Assembly: GCA_024643385.1 (NCBI GenBank)
Contig: JAHEMZ010000013.1
Span: 1 to 52,482 of the forward strand
DNA from: Flavobacteriaceae bacterium
GTDB taxonomy: Bacteria; Bacteroidota; Bacteroidia; Flavobacteriales; Flavobacteriaceae
Direction: 5' to 3'
Length of the DNA: 52,482 bases
The translations under genes were made by a program, and so were the position numbers. Each line of letters opens with the position of its first letter. Position 1 is the first letter of the stretch. The notes under the pieces are model-generated. The model searched no databases, was not told where the DNA came from, and saw nothing but the letters and a program-made list of their open reading frames with translations. Of this stretch, positions 51,785 to 52,482 are shown one piece after another.

Positions 51785-52482
51785 TTAATTTTTAATGATC
51801 CGCTTCGTCACAATTCCTTTTCCACTGTTCATTCGAACAAAGTAAATACCGTCCTTTAATAGGGATACATCTATGCTATGTCTTTGATCAAACAGAACAT
51901 CCGGTTGGTAAATCACTAACTTCCCGGTCACATCAAAAACGCGTATATCCATTTCTACAGCTCCCGGATAACTAATATTGATTTCGTATTGAGCAGGATT
52001 CGGATAGACCGCTACCTTTTCTGATAATAGCACATCATCATTTGCTAAAACAAATCCATATTTAACAGATGACCACAGCCCTCTTCCATAGGTACCCGCA
52101 TAGATCTTACCATCGGCCTGATTAATCTCCAACTCGTTGATAATTACGTTGGGAAGGTTGGTAATAAAGGGTTGCCATTCAGAAAATGTATTATCGATAT
52201 AATAAACTCCATAATCCATTCCTACGTAGAGACCATCATCTCCGTTATCATCCCAAACTACCGCCAATGAACTAAAGTTAGGCAAGTTCATTAAATATTC
52301 CTGCCAAGTTACTCCGCCATCTTCCGAAATCTTCACTTTAGCGGCACCGGTTAGTGCCACTGCTATTTTGTCCGGATTGGAAGGATGAATCGCAATGGAG
52401 TTAATACCTCCCCCCGGGTTGGTCATTTGAATCCAATCGGTAGCCCCACCATCCTCGGTGCGGTATAAGAATGCGTTTCTCG
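51785..52482 (-). CDS. C-terminal end of a secreted BNR/sortilin-like repeat protein with T9SS type A sorting domain
   Basis: The frame is open to the window's right edge, so the gene's start lies outside; the ATG at 52426 is internal. The visible part begins with a beta-propeller (BNR/VPS10-like) pattern: LYRTEDGGATDWIQM, the segment IAIHPSNPDKIAVAL, KISEDGGVTWQEYL and GLYVGMDYGVYYID. These include the S/T-x-D-G-G-x-T-W Asp-box. The last 75 residues, VAVYPNPAQYEINISYP to TKRIIKN, are a T9SS type A C-terminal signal. Similar domain sets are seen in large Bacteroidetes glycan-binding proteins, but the function of this one cannot be read from the fragment. Confidence 0.88.
   Translation of the reverse strand, partial: RNAFLYRTEDGGATDWIQMTNPGGGINSIAIHPSNPDKIAVALTGAAKVKISEDGGVTWQEYLMNLPNFSSLAVVWDDNGDDGLYVGMDYGVYYIDNTFSEWQPFITNLPNVIINELEINQADGKIYAGTYGRGLWSSVKYGFVLANDDVLLSEKVAVYPNPAQYEINISYPGAVEMDIRVFDVTGKLVIYQPDVLFDQRHSIDVSLLKDGIYFVRMNSGKGIVTKRIIKN

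Overview
The window is a piece of a Bacteroidetes chromosome, almost certainly a member of the Flavobacteriia (Flavobacteriaceae-like). Base composition is AT-rich (roughly 40% GC by eye). Three secreted proteins end in type IX secretion (T9SS) sorting domains. There is a TonB-dependent receptor with a carboxypeptidase-regulatory-like N-terminus, a Bacteroidetes-specific rpmB-rpmG-DUF4295 cluster and a BshC bacillithiol enzyme. Many genes are preceded by the Bacteroidetes sigma -7 box TAnnTTTG. Gene density is high, with few gaps over 300 bases. I saw no tRNA, rRNA, insertion sequence, prophage, CRISPR array or origin, so this is mostly core genome.

Layout. 1-7245 (+): the end of a heme A synthase, a pRiA4b Orf3-like protein with a nucleoid-associated protein, a small Ig-like lipoprotein, an ABC exporter pair, and an 809-residue T9SS type B (gliding-motility C-terminal) surface protein with a tandem internal duplication. 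7416-11140 (+): uvrB, then a cytoplasmic GlpQ-like phosphodiesterase coupled to rluF. 11206-13920 (-): Hsp20, a TerB-like protein, a small exported protein and sucC, separated by strong hairpin terminators. 14087-16449 (+): lysA followed directly by a penicillin-binding-type serine hydrolase lipoprotein. 16446-24573 (-): a probable mnmA - subtilase - NMO/FabK-like operon, then a MORN/YwqK-like protein, yidC and pyrG. 24751-31551: a DoxX-like membrane protein (+), then on the minus strand DUF3820, DUF922, OsmC, a LysM/periplasmic-binding fusion, guaA and bshC. 31769-38530 (+): an M14 metallocarboxypeptidase, a 549-base gap holding a candidate 45-residue gene on the minus strand, a TPR lipoprotein and a TonB-dependent receptor. 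38596-52482 (-, mostly): GT4 glycosyltransferase, sialidase-fold lipoprotein, rimO, SET-domain protein, ftsY, DUF4295/rpmG/rpmB, cinA-hpt-FAH-exonuclease, a dihydrolipoyl acyltransferase, GT2, recR and the end of a T9SS type A protein.

How genes work together. Most are housekeeping: translation and tRNA/rRNA modification (rpmB, rpmG, rluF, mnmA, rimO), protein insertion and targeting (yidC, ftsY), nucleotide synthesis (pyrG, guaA), central metabolism (sucC, E2), repair (uvrB, recR), and cell-wall or lysine supply (lysA, serine hydrolase, LysM protein). The -7 boxes help choose start codons: for uvrB, mnmA, guaA, rimO and the pRiA4b-like gene the longer TTG starts lie in or before the promoter box, so the internal ATG is the better start.

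I did not find a clear new multi-gene system. The most notable observations are: (i) a glutaredoxin-like domain with a CxxC motif cut off from its exported N-terminal half by one missing base in a T6 run near 48275 (frameshift, phase-variable tract, programmed slip or sequencing error); (ii) a guaA promoter so close to its ATG that the mRNA should be leaderless; (iii) a 45-residue unrecognised ORF in the largest gap; (iv) a sialidase-like lipoprotein with Cys-x-Cys-Cys and His-rich segments that look metal-binding; (v) a stand-alone DUF3820 protein sharing its FGKxKG signature with the tail of a DnaQ-type exonuclease encoded elsewhere in the window.
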